This document shows positions 56,302 to 64,000 of a DNA stretch of 64,000 bases, one piece after another. Source of the DNA: Candidatus Raymondbacteria bacterium RIFOXYA2_FULL_49_16 (GTDB lineage: Bacteria > Fibrobacterota > OXYB2-FULL-49-7 > XYB2-FULL-49-35); contig MFYT01000051.1 in NCBI GenBank assembly GCA_001789205.1, positions 1 through 64,000 of the forward strand, read 5' to 3'. Position 1 is the stretch's first letter. The number at the start of each line of letters is the position of its first letter. The notes under the pieces were generated by a model that ran no database searches, was not told where the DNA came from, and was given only the letters and a program-made list of their open reading frames with translations. The translations under genes were made by a program, and so were the position numbers.

Positions 56302-57014
56302 TGCGCATCACCTCCTTTCACGGTTTCAGAATCAATCTCCGAGGTATCGAACATATACCCATATCCTTTGACGGTCTTTATAAGCTTCTTTGCCCTGTCC
56401 ATTTTTTCGCGCAAACGGGTAATATTGACGTCAACCACACGCTCGTCAACCGAAGCATCCATGCCCCAGACCTTGTCTAGGAGCTGGCCCCTTCCAACAA
56501 CAATATTTTTGTTTCGGTAGAGATATTCGAACAACCCGAATTCCTTGGGTGAAAAATCAACTGATCTACCGTCCACAAATATTTTGTGGCTATTAAAATT
56601 GATGCTGAAGCCTTCGACAGAAAAACCTGACTCATCGGTAAAACCACCGGTGCGCCTGAGCAGGGCCTTGATACGAACCATAAGTTCTTTGACTGAGAAT
56701 GGTTTGCACACATAGTCGTCAGTACCCAGCTGGAAACCGATGATTTTATCGACCTCGGTTGCCTTGGCCGTAAGAAGAATGACCGGGAGACGCATGGTCC
56801 TCTTGTTGTCCCGTATTGCCTTGAGTACTTCCAGTCCATTGACTCCGGGCATCATCAGGTCGAGTATCACAAGGTCGATATTTTCGTCCCAAAGCATACT
56901 CAGCCCAGCTTCTCCAGTTGACGCCTGGAGGGCTGAAAATCCTTCTTTCTCCAAATGAAACGCTACGAGTTCGCGAATATCCGTTTCATCTTCAACGATT
57001 AATATTTTTTTCAT
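56298..57014 (-). CDS. phoB: PhoB-like OmpR-family response regulator
   Basis: This 238-residue regulator has an N-terminal receiver domain (MKKILIVEDETDIRELVAF, phosphorylation Asp in LVILDLMMPG, LLTAKATE) and a C-terminal OmpR-type winged helix (FSPKEFGLFEYLYRNKNIV, DERVVDVNITRLREKMDRA). I use the ATG at 57014, which gives the family N-terminus; in-frame ATGs at 57023 and 57035 are alternatives without better ribosome sites. Position beside the pst operon suggests it controls phosphate starvation genes. No histidine kinase is adjacent; a 34-codon ORF overlaps its stop. Confidence 0.88.
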   Translation of the reverse strand: MKKILIVEDETDIRELVAFHLEKEGFSALQASTGEAGLSMLWDENIDLVILDLMMPGVNGLEVLKAIRDNKRTMRLPVILLTAKATEVDKIIGFQLGTDDYVCKPFSVKELMVRIKALLRRTGGFTDESGFSVEGFSINFNSHKIFVDGRSVDFSPKEFGLFEYLYRNKNIVVGRGQLLDKVWGMDASVDERVVDVNITRLREKMDRAKKLIKTVKGYGYMFDTSEIDSETVKGGDAQ

Positions 57015-57168
57015 TTTATTCATATCAACTGTCATTAAAGATAGTGTTCCAATATTACATCAATATTACAAAGGCATTACCACTGGGTATCGCTTGCATA
57101 ATCAGCGGTTTGCCATTGCCTTACACATTGTTTGGTACTCGAGATTAAATAAATTATTTTTGTACTCT

Positions 57169-58872
57169 ATGCCATTCAACGCCGACAACCCGCTCATCGT
57201 CCAAAGCGACCGTTCAATCCTGCTTGAGACAAACAGCCCAAAATACGAGGCCGCCCGCAACGCTTTGGCCCCCTTTGCCGAACTGGTCAAAAGCCCTGAG
57301 CATATCCATACCTATAGAATTACCCCGCTCTCGTTGTGGAACGCGGCCGCCGCGGGCCATTCCCTGGACGAGATCATTAGGTCGCTTGGCGAATTCAGCA
57401 AATACGATGTTCCCGAAAACATCGCCCATGAAATACGGGAATATTACGGCAGATATGGTCAAATAAAGATAACCGAGGATCCCCAAAAACGCGGCTTATT
57501 GCTTACCTGCGAATCAGAACCGCTTATGGCCGAATTGAAAAACCAACCCGGCATAAAAGAGCTGATTGACCAGCAGCTCAACCGTACCACGCTTCTCTTT
57601 CCCTTTATGAAGCGCGGAGTGGTAAAACAGGCGCTCATTAAAATCGGTTATCCGGCCGAGGACCTTGCCGGTTATGTTGACGGCGATCCTTTTGCCTTCT
57701 CATTAAGCGCAACCGCACGCGACGGTACGCCCTTCACCATCAGGAACTATCAGAAGGACTCCGCCGATATTTTTTTCGCCTCAGGAAGCAGGAAAGGCGG
57801 TTGCGGGGTCATTGTACTCCCTTGCGGAGCGGGAAAAACAATCGTGGGTATGGCATGCATGGCCAAAGTGGGCGCCAAAACGCTCATTCTTACCACAAAT
57901 ATCACTGCGGCCAAACAGTGGAAACGTGAATTGCTCGATAAAACAAGCATCAAAGCTTCCGATATCGGCGAATACACCGGTGAGGTGAAAGAAATCAAAC
58001 CTATTACCATTGCCACATATCAGATAATAACCTACCGAAAAAAAAAGAGTGAGGTTTTCCCCCATTTTTCAATCTTCAACGATAACAAATGGGGATTAAT
58101 CATTTATGACGAAGTACACCTGCTTCCTGCACCGGTATTCAGAATCACGGCGCAGATACAAGCCACCCGCAGGCTTGGCCTCACCGCCACCCTGGTGCGA
58201 GAAGATGGCAAGGAGGAGGAAGTCTTTTCGCTCATTGGCCCAAAAAAATACGATGCTCCCTGGAAAGACCTCGAGTCGCAAGGATGGATCGCCACTGCTG
58301 ACTGCACCGAGATTCGTATTGAATTACCCGACCACCTGAAACTCGAATACGCCACAAACGAAAACCGTAAAAAGATACGCCTTGCCGCGGAGAACCCGCT
58401 GAAATTGGACCTGGTTAAGCATCTGCTCGAACTGCACGAAGGTGATCTTATTCTTGTCATTGGCCAGTATCTCAACCAAGTCCACGAGATCGCTGAGCGC
58501 TTCGCCATCCCGCTTATCACCGGCCAAACCTCAACGCCTGAACGCGAAAAACTATACCAGGAATTCAGGAGTGGGAAAATAAAACGCCTGGTTGTCTCAA
58601 AAGTAGGGAACTTCGCGGTCGATCTCCCGGACGCCAATGTGGCCATTCAGGTCTCGGGCACCTTTGGTTCGCGCCAAGAAGAGGCGCAGCGTCTGGGACG
58701 CATTCTACGGCCAAAAGCGAACAATTCGGTCGCGCACTTCTATTCACTGGTGACCCGGAACACACGCGAACAGGATTTTGCCATGAACCGTCAATTGTTT
58801 TTAACCGAGCAAGGATATAACTATATTATTACCGATAGTGTTATGTTTGTACGGAAAAATCCATTGGGATAA
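57169..58872 (+). CDS. XPB/Rad25-type DNA helicase
   Basis: This 567-residue superfamily 2 helicase has Walker A LPCGAGKTIVGMA, the DEVH box IIYDEVHLLPAP and the XPB-specific RED motif LTATLVREDGKEEEVFSL. Motif V/VI regions VVSKVGNFAVDLPDANVAIQ and EEAQRLGRILRPK are also present, after an N-terminal domain of about 180 residues. Eukaryotic XPB opens DNA for repair and transcription; bacterial versions are 3'-5' helicases of less clear role. The start at 57169 is chosen from homolog-like N-terminal sequence; it has no Shine-Dalgarno. The M16 peptidase gene begins one base after its stop. Confidence 0.92.
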   Translation: MPFNADNPLIVQSDRSILLETNSPKYEAARNALAPFAELVKSPEHIHTYRITPLSLWNAAAAGHSLDEIIRSLGEFSKYDVPENIAHEIREYYGRYGQIKITEDPQKRGLLLTCESEPLMAELKNQPGIKELIDQQLNRTTLLFPFMKRGVVKQALIKIGYPAEDLAGYVDGDPFAFSLSATARDGTPFTIRNYQKDSADIFFASGSRKGGCGVIVLPCGAGKTIVGMACMAKVGAKTLILTTNITAAKQWKRELLDKTSIKASDIGEYTGEVKEIKPITIATYQIITYRKKKSEVFPHFSIFNDNKWGLIIYDEVHLLPAPVFRITAQIQATRRLGLTATLVREDGKEEEVFSLIGPKKYDAPWKDLESQGWIATADCTEIRIELPDHLKLEYATNENRKKIRLAAENPLKLDLVKHLLELHEGDLILVIGQYLNQVHEIAERFAIPLITGQTSTPEREKLYQEFRSGKIKRLVVSKVGNFAVDLPDANVAIQVSGTFGSRQEEAQRLGRILRPKANNSVAHFYSLVTRNTREQDFAMNRQLFLTEQGYNYIITDSVMFVRKNPLG

Positions 58873-58873
58873 A

Positions 58874-60337
58874 ATGAAAATAATCTTTGCTGTATGTATC
58901 GTCTGTCTTGCCTGCTCGCTCTACAGCGCTGACTTGGTGCAGGTAAAAGAGCACAACCTGAACAACGGCCTCAGGGTGCTTTTTGTCGAAGACCACAATA
59001 CGCCCCTGGTGGTTTGCAGACTGTACTACAAAGTGGGCAGTGTGTGCGAAAATATCGGCAAAACCGGCCTCTCACACATGCTCGAACACATGATGTTCAA
59101 AGGAACAAAGAAAGTCGGGGTCTCAGATTTCGCCAAAGAACAGGCCTACACGCCGGCAATCGACTCCCTCTTTCTGCTTGCCGACGCTGCCCGTGATCAG
59201 GACGACACCGTACACATGGCACTCTATAAGAAAGAAGCCGAAGCCCTGGTCGAAAAGCAACGGCAATGTATTAAAAACAACGAGCTCTGGAGCCTCTACC
59301 AAAAAGAGGGCGGGACAAATCTCAACGCCTACACTTCAAACCTCATGACCGCCTATATTGTCACACTGCCGTCCAACAAGATCGAGCTCTTCATGTGGCT
59401 CGAATCAGACCGTATGGCCAACCCGGTCATGCGCGAATTTTATACGGAGCGCGATGTGGTCATGGAAGAGCGCAGGCTGCGGTACGAAAACAGCCCCTAT
59501 GGCCGGTACTACGAATCTCTCGACGCAATGATCTACGAGGCCCACCCCTACCGCATTCCCACAATCGGCTATATGTCCGACCTCCTGCACCTCACGCGCA
59601 CTGACGCTTTTAACCATTTCAAGACCTATTATGTGCCCAACAACGCCATCATCGTGTTTGTGGGCGATGTACGCGAAGACAAACTCATGGCCATGGTGGA
59701 AAAGTACTTTGGCCCGGTTGCGCCCGGATCCACGCCTATAAAAAACCTTGTCACTGTAGATCCTGACCCTGTGGGCCAGAGGCGCCTTGTGGTCAAAAAA
59801 GACGTTGCGCCGGTCGTGGATATTATCTTCAAAACACCGGCGCTGGGTCATCCCGATATCTATACCATGGACGTGATCGAAGGCGTGCTCAACAAGGAAT
59901 CCGGCCGGCTCTACAAGCGCCTGGTAAACGAACAGAAAATGGCTACCAACGTCTCCGCCGGAAACTATGTTACCAAGTATATCAGCACGTTTCAAATCCA
60001 TGTGTCGTTAAAAAACGGCGTATCGCACGGGGCCGCTGAAAAGATCGTGCTTGCCGAACTCGAAAAACTGAAGAAAGAACCCATCTCGGTCCGCGAACTG
60101 GAAAAAGTAAAAAACACGGTCACTGCCGCTGAAATAAATGGTCTCAGGTCCAACGAAGGCCTTGCTGACCGGCTGGCCTATTATGAAGTGTGCGGGTCGT
60201 GGAAACTGATCAATGAATTCGCGGACAATGTTAAAAAAGTGACTCGCGACCAAGTCAGGGAAGCCGCAAAAAAATACTTCTCTGAAACCAACATGGTTGT
60301 CGGCGCCGTGGCCAATACACCGGGGGCCAGGCAATGA
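58874..60337 (+). CDS. catalytic M16-family zinc peptidase
   Basis: This 487-residue protein is exported by a signal peptide (KIIFAVCIVCLACSLYSA). The inverted zinc motif HxxEH is intact (H68, E71, H72 in LSHMLEHMMFKG), and the downstream Glu lies in VVMEERRLRYENSP. A charged insertion (about 85-150) follows the motif, as in pitrilysin-like bacterial members. It overlaps a second M16 gene by four bases; such pairs form a heterodimer in which only one subunit is catalytic. Likely a periplasmic protein- or peptide-degrading enzyme. Confidence 0.93.
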   Translation: MKIIFAVCIVCLACSLYSADLVQVKEHNLNNGLRVLFVEDHNTPLVVCRLYYKVGSVCENIGKTGLSHMLEHMMFKGTKKVGVSDFAKEQAYTPAIDSLFLLADAARDQDDTVHMALYKKEAEALVEKQRQCIKNNELWSLYQKEGGTNLNAYTSNLMTAYIVTLPSNKIELFMWLESDRMANPVMREFYTERDVVMEERRLRYENSPYGRYYESLDAMIYEAHPYRIPTIGYMSDLLHLTRTDAFNHFKTYYVPNNAIIVFVGDVREDKLMAMVEKYFGPVAPGSTPIKNLVTVDPDPVGQRRLVVKKDVAPVVDIIFKTPALGHPDIYTMDVIEGVLNKESGRLYKRLVNEQKMATNVSAGNYVTKYISTFQIHVSLKNGVSHGAAEKIVLAELEKLKKEPISVRELEKVKNTVTAAEINGLRSNEGLADRLAYYEVCGSWKLINEFADNVKKVTRDQVREAAKKYFSETNMVVGAVANTPGARQ

Positions 60338-61800
60338 AGAGAACCATTTTCGCTCTCTGCGCCATTGTTTTGGCATGCTGCTCGGGCCACAAAGACCCGG
60401 GTCCCAATGGCCTGCGCTATCCCGCGCTCTCGTATGCGCCACCCAACCTGAAAGCGCATGAATACACATTGAAAAACGGCATTACCGCCTTCATTGTCCC
60501 TGACGCTAAACTCCCGGTATTTGACATTGAAGCCTCAATCCGCACAGGATCGCTGCTGAATCCGGAGAACGCACCAGGCATATGCGAAGCCACTGCCGAG
60601 CTTCTTCGCTCTGGCGGCACCCGGACCATTCCCGCTGATTCATTCGACGAAACCGTTGATTTCTTTGCAGCCTCTCTCTCCTCTGATTACGAGGCCACCA
60701 ACGCCACTGCCGCGCTCTCCATTCTGAAAGACAACCTGGATACCGGACTCTACCTCTTTGATCAGATGCTCAGGAACCCGGGCTTCGAGACGCAAAAGCT
60801 GGCCCTTTTAAAGACCCGGATGAAGGAGTCTATCCAACACAGGTTCGACCATCCTTCCCGTACCATGAATATCCTTTTCGACCATGCCATGTATGGGCCG
60901 GGCAAAATAAGCGGGATCATGACAACGAGCAATGTTGACCGTATTTCAACCGAAAGCATACGTTCTTTTTATAAAAACACCTACCGGCCCAAGAATATCA
61001 TTCTTGCCGTGTCCGGAAAATTCGAAGTTCCCGCTATCATAGAAAAACTCAATGCCACTCTCGGCGCCTGGGAGCCATCCAATAAACCTGAGACCGCCTT
61101 CCCAAACATCACGATACAGAGGGGAAAGGCCTTTTATTTTGTAGAAAAGGATATTAACCAAGCCTATGTGTCCCTGGGACTGCCGTTGGTCCAACGTCCC
61201 AATCCCGATTACTATCCCCTGGTGGTCATGAACTGGATTGTAGGCGGTGCGCCCTTTACCTCGCGCCTAAGTAAAAAAATACGAGAATACGAGGGCCTTG
61301 CCTATAGCGCGGGCAGCCAGGTAAAATGCGGTTATTTTTATCCCGGCGCCTTCAAAGTATATATGCAGACTAAAAGCGCCTCAACAGCCTATGCCATTGG
61401 CCTGGCGAAACGCGAATTGGACGCCTTTGTGAAAAACGGGGCCACTGCGGCCGAACTTGCCGAGGCCCAACAGAGCATCATTGACGCCTTTCCGGCCATG
61501 TTCAAAACCGGCGCGGACATTTCCTCGGCATTTGCGCAGAACCGGTACCTGAAGCGCGATGACGCCTTTTACGACAGCTACCGCGACACCCTGCGCGCCA
61601 TCACACTCGGCGATATCCGCAGTGTCGCTGAAAAATACCTGGTCACCGATAGCATGGTGATTTGCGTTGTGGGAAAATACGACGCCTGCGCCCCGGGCGA
61701 CGATGTTCACCCCGAGAAACTTAATGACTTCGGTCCTGTCACCAGGCTTACGGAACAGGAACTCGAAAGGATCTGCACCTCGCCTGGAAAAAGACCATGA
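60334..61800 (+). CDS. non-catalytic M16-family partner, lipoprotein
   Basis: This 488-residue M16 homologue begins MKRTIFALCAIVLACCSG with a lipobox (VLAC, Cys15), so it is probably lipid-anchored. At the place of HxxEH the sequence reads GICEATAELLRSGG, so the zinc ligands are missing. The glycine/arginine-rich substrate regions of the C-terminal half (GAPFTSRLSKKIREYEGLAY) are kept. It shares ATGA overlaps with both neighbours and should form the regulatory half of the peptidase pair. Confidence 0.9.
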   Translation: MKRTIFALCAIVLACCSGHKDPGPNGLRYPALSYAPPNLKAHEYTLKNGITAFIVPDAKLPVFDIEASIRTGSLLNPENAPGICEATAELLRSGGTRTIPADSFDETVDFFAASLSSDYEATNATAALSILKDNLDTGLYLFDQMLRNPGFETQKLALLKTRMKESIQHRFDHPSRTMNILFDHAMYGPGKISGIMTTSNVDRISTESIRSFYKNTYRPKNIILAVSGKFEVPAIIEKLNATLGAWEPSNKPETAFPNITIQRGKAFYFVEKDINQAYVSLGLPLVQRPNPDYYPLVVMNWIVGGAPFTSRLSKKIREYEGLAYSAGSQVKCGYFYPGAFKVYMQTKSASTAYAIGLAKRELDAFVKNGATAAELAEAQQSIIDAFPAMFKTGADISSAFAQNRYLKRDDAFYDSYRDTLRAITLGDIRSVAEKYLVTDSMVICVVGKYDACAPGDDVHPEKLNDFGPVTRLTEQELERICTSPGKRP

Positions 61801-62858
61801 CTCTCTATCCCCTTACCTTCAACGACATCCTGATGGAAAAAATCTGGGGCGGCGAAGCCCTGAGGGCCCATCTAGACAAACCCATTGCGGTTGGCGCGAA
61901 GATCGGCGAAGCATGGGAGCTTTCCGAATACCGGAGTGCGGTGAGCGTGGTCAACAATGGCCCGCTCGCGGGAAAACGGCTCGACGAAGTAGTGCGCGAC
62001 CGCAAGGAAGCGATCCTGGGAACGCGCCTTGCCGCGCGGTTCTCCTGCTTTCCCCTGCTCTTCAAATTCATTGACGCTCACGACAAACTCTCCATCCAGG
62101 TGCACCCGGACGACGACTATGCCAGGTCCCGCGAAAATGACTTTGGTAAAATGGAAGCATGGTATGTTGTCCATGCCGAACCTGGGGCGAAGCTCATCTG
62201 CGGCCTGAAGAAAACGATGACCCGCGAAAAAATCGAGACCAGCATCAGGGAAAACAATCTTGAGCAGTACCTGAACGAATTCGTCATTGCTCAGGGCGAC
62301 GTCATTTTTGTGGCCCCGGGGACCGTGCACGCGCTCGAAAGCGGCACCGTGGTCTACGAAGTGCAGGAGGTGTCGGACCTCACCTACCGCATCTACGACT
62401 GGGGACGATTGGGCGACGATGGCAAGCCGCGCGCCTTGCATATTGAAAAGTCCCTCGATGTCATCAACTACAACGATATTGGCGACCACCGGACCGCGCC
62501 TATCTCGCTGCCCGGTCCGGGTTTTGTCCGCCATGTGCTCGCGGCGTGCAAGCATTTTGTCCTAGAAAAATATTGCATTAGCCAAAGAGTGTCGCGTATT
62601 TTACCAGAGAGGTTCGAGGTTGTCTCGGTATTGCAGGGACAGGGGTCGTTACACTGGAAAAATGGGGCCATGCCCATACACAGGGGACAGACCATCCTGG
62701 TGCCTGCCGCGGTTGGCGAGTACGCAATCGAAAGCGGCCCCGGGACCTGCACCATGCTTGCGGCATATGTTCCCGAATCAACCGCAGCAGTGGCGCGCGA
62801 ACTTAAAGAACTGGGCGTTTCAGAAAAAAAAATAGAAAAACTGGGAGGCATCGCATGA
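61797..62858 (+). CDS. manA: mannose-6-phosphate isomerase (type I)
   Basis: This 353-residue cupin-type isomerase has the zinc-binding segment KLSIQVHPDDDYA and the later GTVHALESGTVVYEVQEVSD. The active-site region LTYRIYDWGRLG is also present. It interconverts mannose-6-phosphate and fructose-6-phosphate, feeding GDP-mannose and surface glycans or glycolysis. It is translationally coupled (ATGA) to both the M16 lipoprotein gene and the STAS gene, an odd operon that mixes proteolysis, sugar metabolism and signalling. Confidence 0.92.
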   Translation: MTLYPLTFNDILMEKIWGGEALRAHLDKPIAVGAKIGEAWELSEYRSAVSVVNNGPLAGKRLDEVVRDRKEAILGTRLAARFSCFPLLFKFIDAHDKLSIQVHPDDDYARSRENDFGKMEAWYVVHAEPGAKLICGLKKTMTREKIETSIRENNLEQYLNEFVIAQGDVIFVAPGTVHALESGTVVYEVQEVSDLTYRIYDWGRLGDDGKPRALHIEKSLDVINYNDIGDHRTAPISLPGPGFVRHVLAACKHFVLEKYCISQRVSRILPERFEVVSVLQGQGSLHWKNGAMPIHRGQTILVPAAVGEYAIESGPGTCTMLAAYVPESTAAVARELKELGVSEKKIEKLGGIA

Positions 62859-63211
62859 AAGAACGGATCCACATCGAAGTAGACAACCGGGGAAGTTTCC
62901 TGCTCATCTCGGTCACCGGCGAATTGTCGGAACGCACCGCGGTCCATTTCAAAAAAACCTCATTCTCGGAAATAAAGGAGCACGGCTGTTCGCACATGGT
63001 TATTGACTTCTCGAAAACCGACTATATCGACAGTTCGGGAATCGGCCTATTGTCGGCCCTTGCCGTAAAACTGGGGGAATTGGGCGGCAAACTGGGCGTG
63101 CTGAGTCCCAGCGAGGCGGTACGCGACGTACTGGCCATTTCCTTTGACAGGTCAAACATCAGGGAATACAAATCACTCGACGAGGCCGCCGAAGACCTGG
63201 ACAACGTCTGA
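62855..63211 (+). CDS. STAS-domain anti-sigma-factor antagonist-like protein
   Basis: This 118-residue STAS domain keeps the phosphorylatable Ser motif YIDSSGIGLLSAL and the strand VIDFSKTD. Proteins of this kind (SpoIIAA/RsbV) bind an anti-sigma kinase when unphosphorylated. No kinase or sigma gene is near. It overlaps manA by four bases and ends four bases before the convergent pyruvate kinase gene. Confidence 0.9.
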   Translation: MKERIHIEVDNRGSFLLISVTGELSERTAVHFKKTSFSEIKEHGCSHMVIDFSKTDYIDSSGIGLLSALAVKLGELGGKLGVLSPSEAVRDVLAISFDRSNIREYKSLDEAAEDLDNV

Positions 63212-63215
63212 CTTT

Positions 63216-64000
63216 CTACCGCAGGGTCGCGACCTTGATCATGTTCGTACTGCCCGCGTGGTAGGCGTTTCCCGATACTATTACCACCTTGTCGCCGTGC
63301 TTTACCAGGCCGCTTTTCTGCGCTGCGGCAAGGCCCTTTTTTATCATATCATCACTATTACGCATATAGGGCAGATAGAGCGGGACAACGCCCCACACAA
63401 GGGACAGTTGGTTGAGCACATCGCGGTCGGGTGTAAGGGCTATGATGGTTTCGCGCCGCTTGTTTTTCGCGATAAGACGGGCCGTGCTGCCGCTCATGGT
63501 GAAAACAATGATCGCCTTGCCCAAAATCTCTTCACAGATATACAGAGCGGCATTCGCCGCGGCCTGTATGGCCGGGGTATCGAGCGCGTCCGTAAAATAT
63601 CCGCTCTTCTCGCCAATATGCGATTCCTCGGCCGCAAGGGCTATTTTATGCATCATGCGCACAGTTTCCATAGGATACTTCCCGCTCGCGGTCTCTCCGG
63701 AAAGCATGACCGCGTCAGTGCCGTCGTATACCGCGTTGGCGACATCCGACGCCTCAGCCCGGGTTGGCGTGGGGTGTTCGGTCATTGATTCGAGCATCTG
63801 CGTGGCAGTGATCACGATCTTGTTCTGTTTGGCCGCACACGCAATGAGTTTCTTCTGAATTGCCGGGACCGCTTCGGGTGACAGCTCGACACCCAGATCG
63901 CCGCGCGCGACCATGATGCCATCGGCCGCGTCAATAATGTCGTGGCACTGTTCAACGGCTTCGGGTTTTTCAATCTTGGCGATTACCTGGATGTTCTTTC
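63216..64000 (-). CDS. pyk: pyruvate kinase (3' part, runs off the window)
   Basis: The frame stays open to the right edge, so only the C-terminal 261 residues are seen. They include AKIEKPEAVE, the substrate/metal signature IMVARGDLGVEL, ATQMLESM, TRAEASDVANAVYDGTDAVM and LSGETA. The C-terminal regulatory domain ends KVVIVSGNAYHAGSTNMIKV. The enzyme makes pyruvate and ATP from phosphoenolpyruvate in glycolysis. The start codon lies outside the window. Confidence 0.96.
   Translation of the reverse strand, partial: KNIQVIAKIEKPEAVEQCHDIIDAADGIMVARGDLGVELSPEAVPAIQKKLIACAAKQNKIVITATQMLESMTEHPTPTRAEASDVANAVYDGTDAVMLSGETASGKYPMETVRMMHKIALAAEESHIGEKSGYFTDALDTPAIQAAANAALYICEEILGKAIIVFTMSGSTARLIAKNKRRETIIALTPDRDVLNQLSLVWGVVPLYLPYMRNSDDMIKKGLAAAQKSGLVKHGDKVVIVSGNAYHAGSTNMIKVATLR

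Noticed and set aside
61872-62555. Long open frame antisense to manA
   Set aside because: It is a shadow of a clear mannose-6-phosphate isomerase gene.

Overview
The window looks like chromosomal DNA of a Gram-negative, didermic bacterium of the FCB type. Fibrobacterota/Chitinivibrionia or a related uncultured lineage is my best guess from protein character only. The basis is the many large secreted proteins that end in FlgD-Ig/T9SS-like C-terminal domains, several PorV/PorQ-like outer-membrane barrels, lipoproteins, a phosphate-selective porin, and translation starts that often lack a Shine-Dalgarno sequence. Genes are dense, many are joined by 4-base ATGA/GTGA overlaps, and no tRNA, rRNA or CRISPR array was seen.

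Layout. 56-3996: leftward operon of a membrane protein, a small winged-helix regulator and an RND/MMPL exporter, with a clear promoter and an inverted-repeat operator. 4171-10481: a 1777-residue secreted repeat protein and a PorV-like partner, closed by a strong terminator. 10564-15068: a three-gene cluster of opine dehydrogenase, a fused B12-dependent glutamate-mutase-like enzyme and an asparagine-synthetase-like amidotransferase. This is the best candidate for an undescribed pathway. 15084-29926: a leftward run with an acyl-activating/ACP/acyltransferase fusion, a peptidase-propeller-barrel protein, a tiny SEC-C zinc ORF, an M6-like protease that has lost its HExxH motif, a Reg_prop propeller fused to a barrel, small membrane proteins and a LacI regulator. 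30158-35427: cyclic-nucleotide-binding protein, AI-2E family permease, PcnB-type nucleotidyltransferase and a secreted protein. 35438-42365: a subtilase, a translationally coupled trio (deacetylase-like, ATP-grasp, PHP phosphoesterase), then a barrel protein and a lipoprotein. 42421-45999: Nudix hydrolase, HtpG and a PfkB sugar kinase.

46000-50246 is an AT-rich accessory stretch. It holds a 186-bp MITE-like element with perfect 16-bp terminal inverted repeats, an AbiEii-type toxin with an unusual HTH-fused antitoxin, a gene-poor spacer with a near-consensus promoter, two small secreted proteins and the 3' relic of a group II intron. 50247-57014 is a complete phosphate regulon (porin, pstSCAB, phoU, phoB-like regulator), with no histidine kinase next to the regulator. 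57169-63211 carries an XPB-type helicase and an operon of paired M16 peptidases, mannose-6-phosphate isomerase and a STAS protein. A partial pyruvate kinase runs off the right edge.

Functionally the region mixes housekeeping with export and outer-surface biology: at least six sorting-domain cargo proteins and three barrels, but no recognisable secretion-channel gene. All calls come from reading the sequence; no database search was possible.
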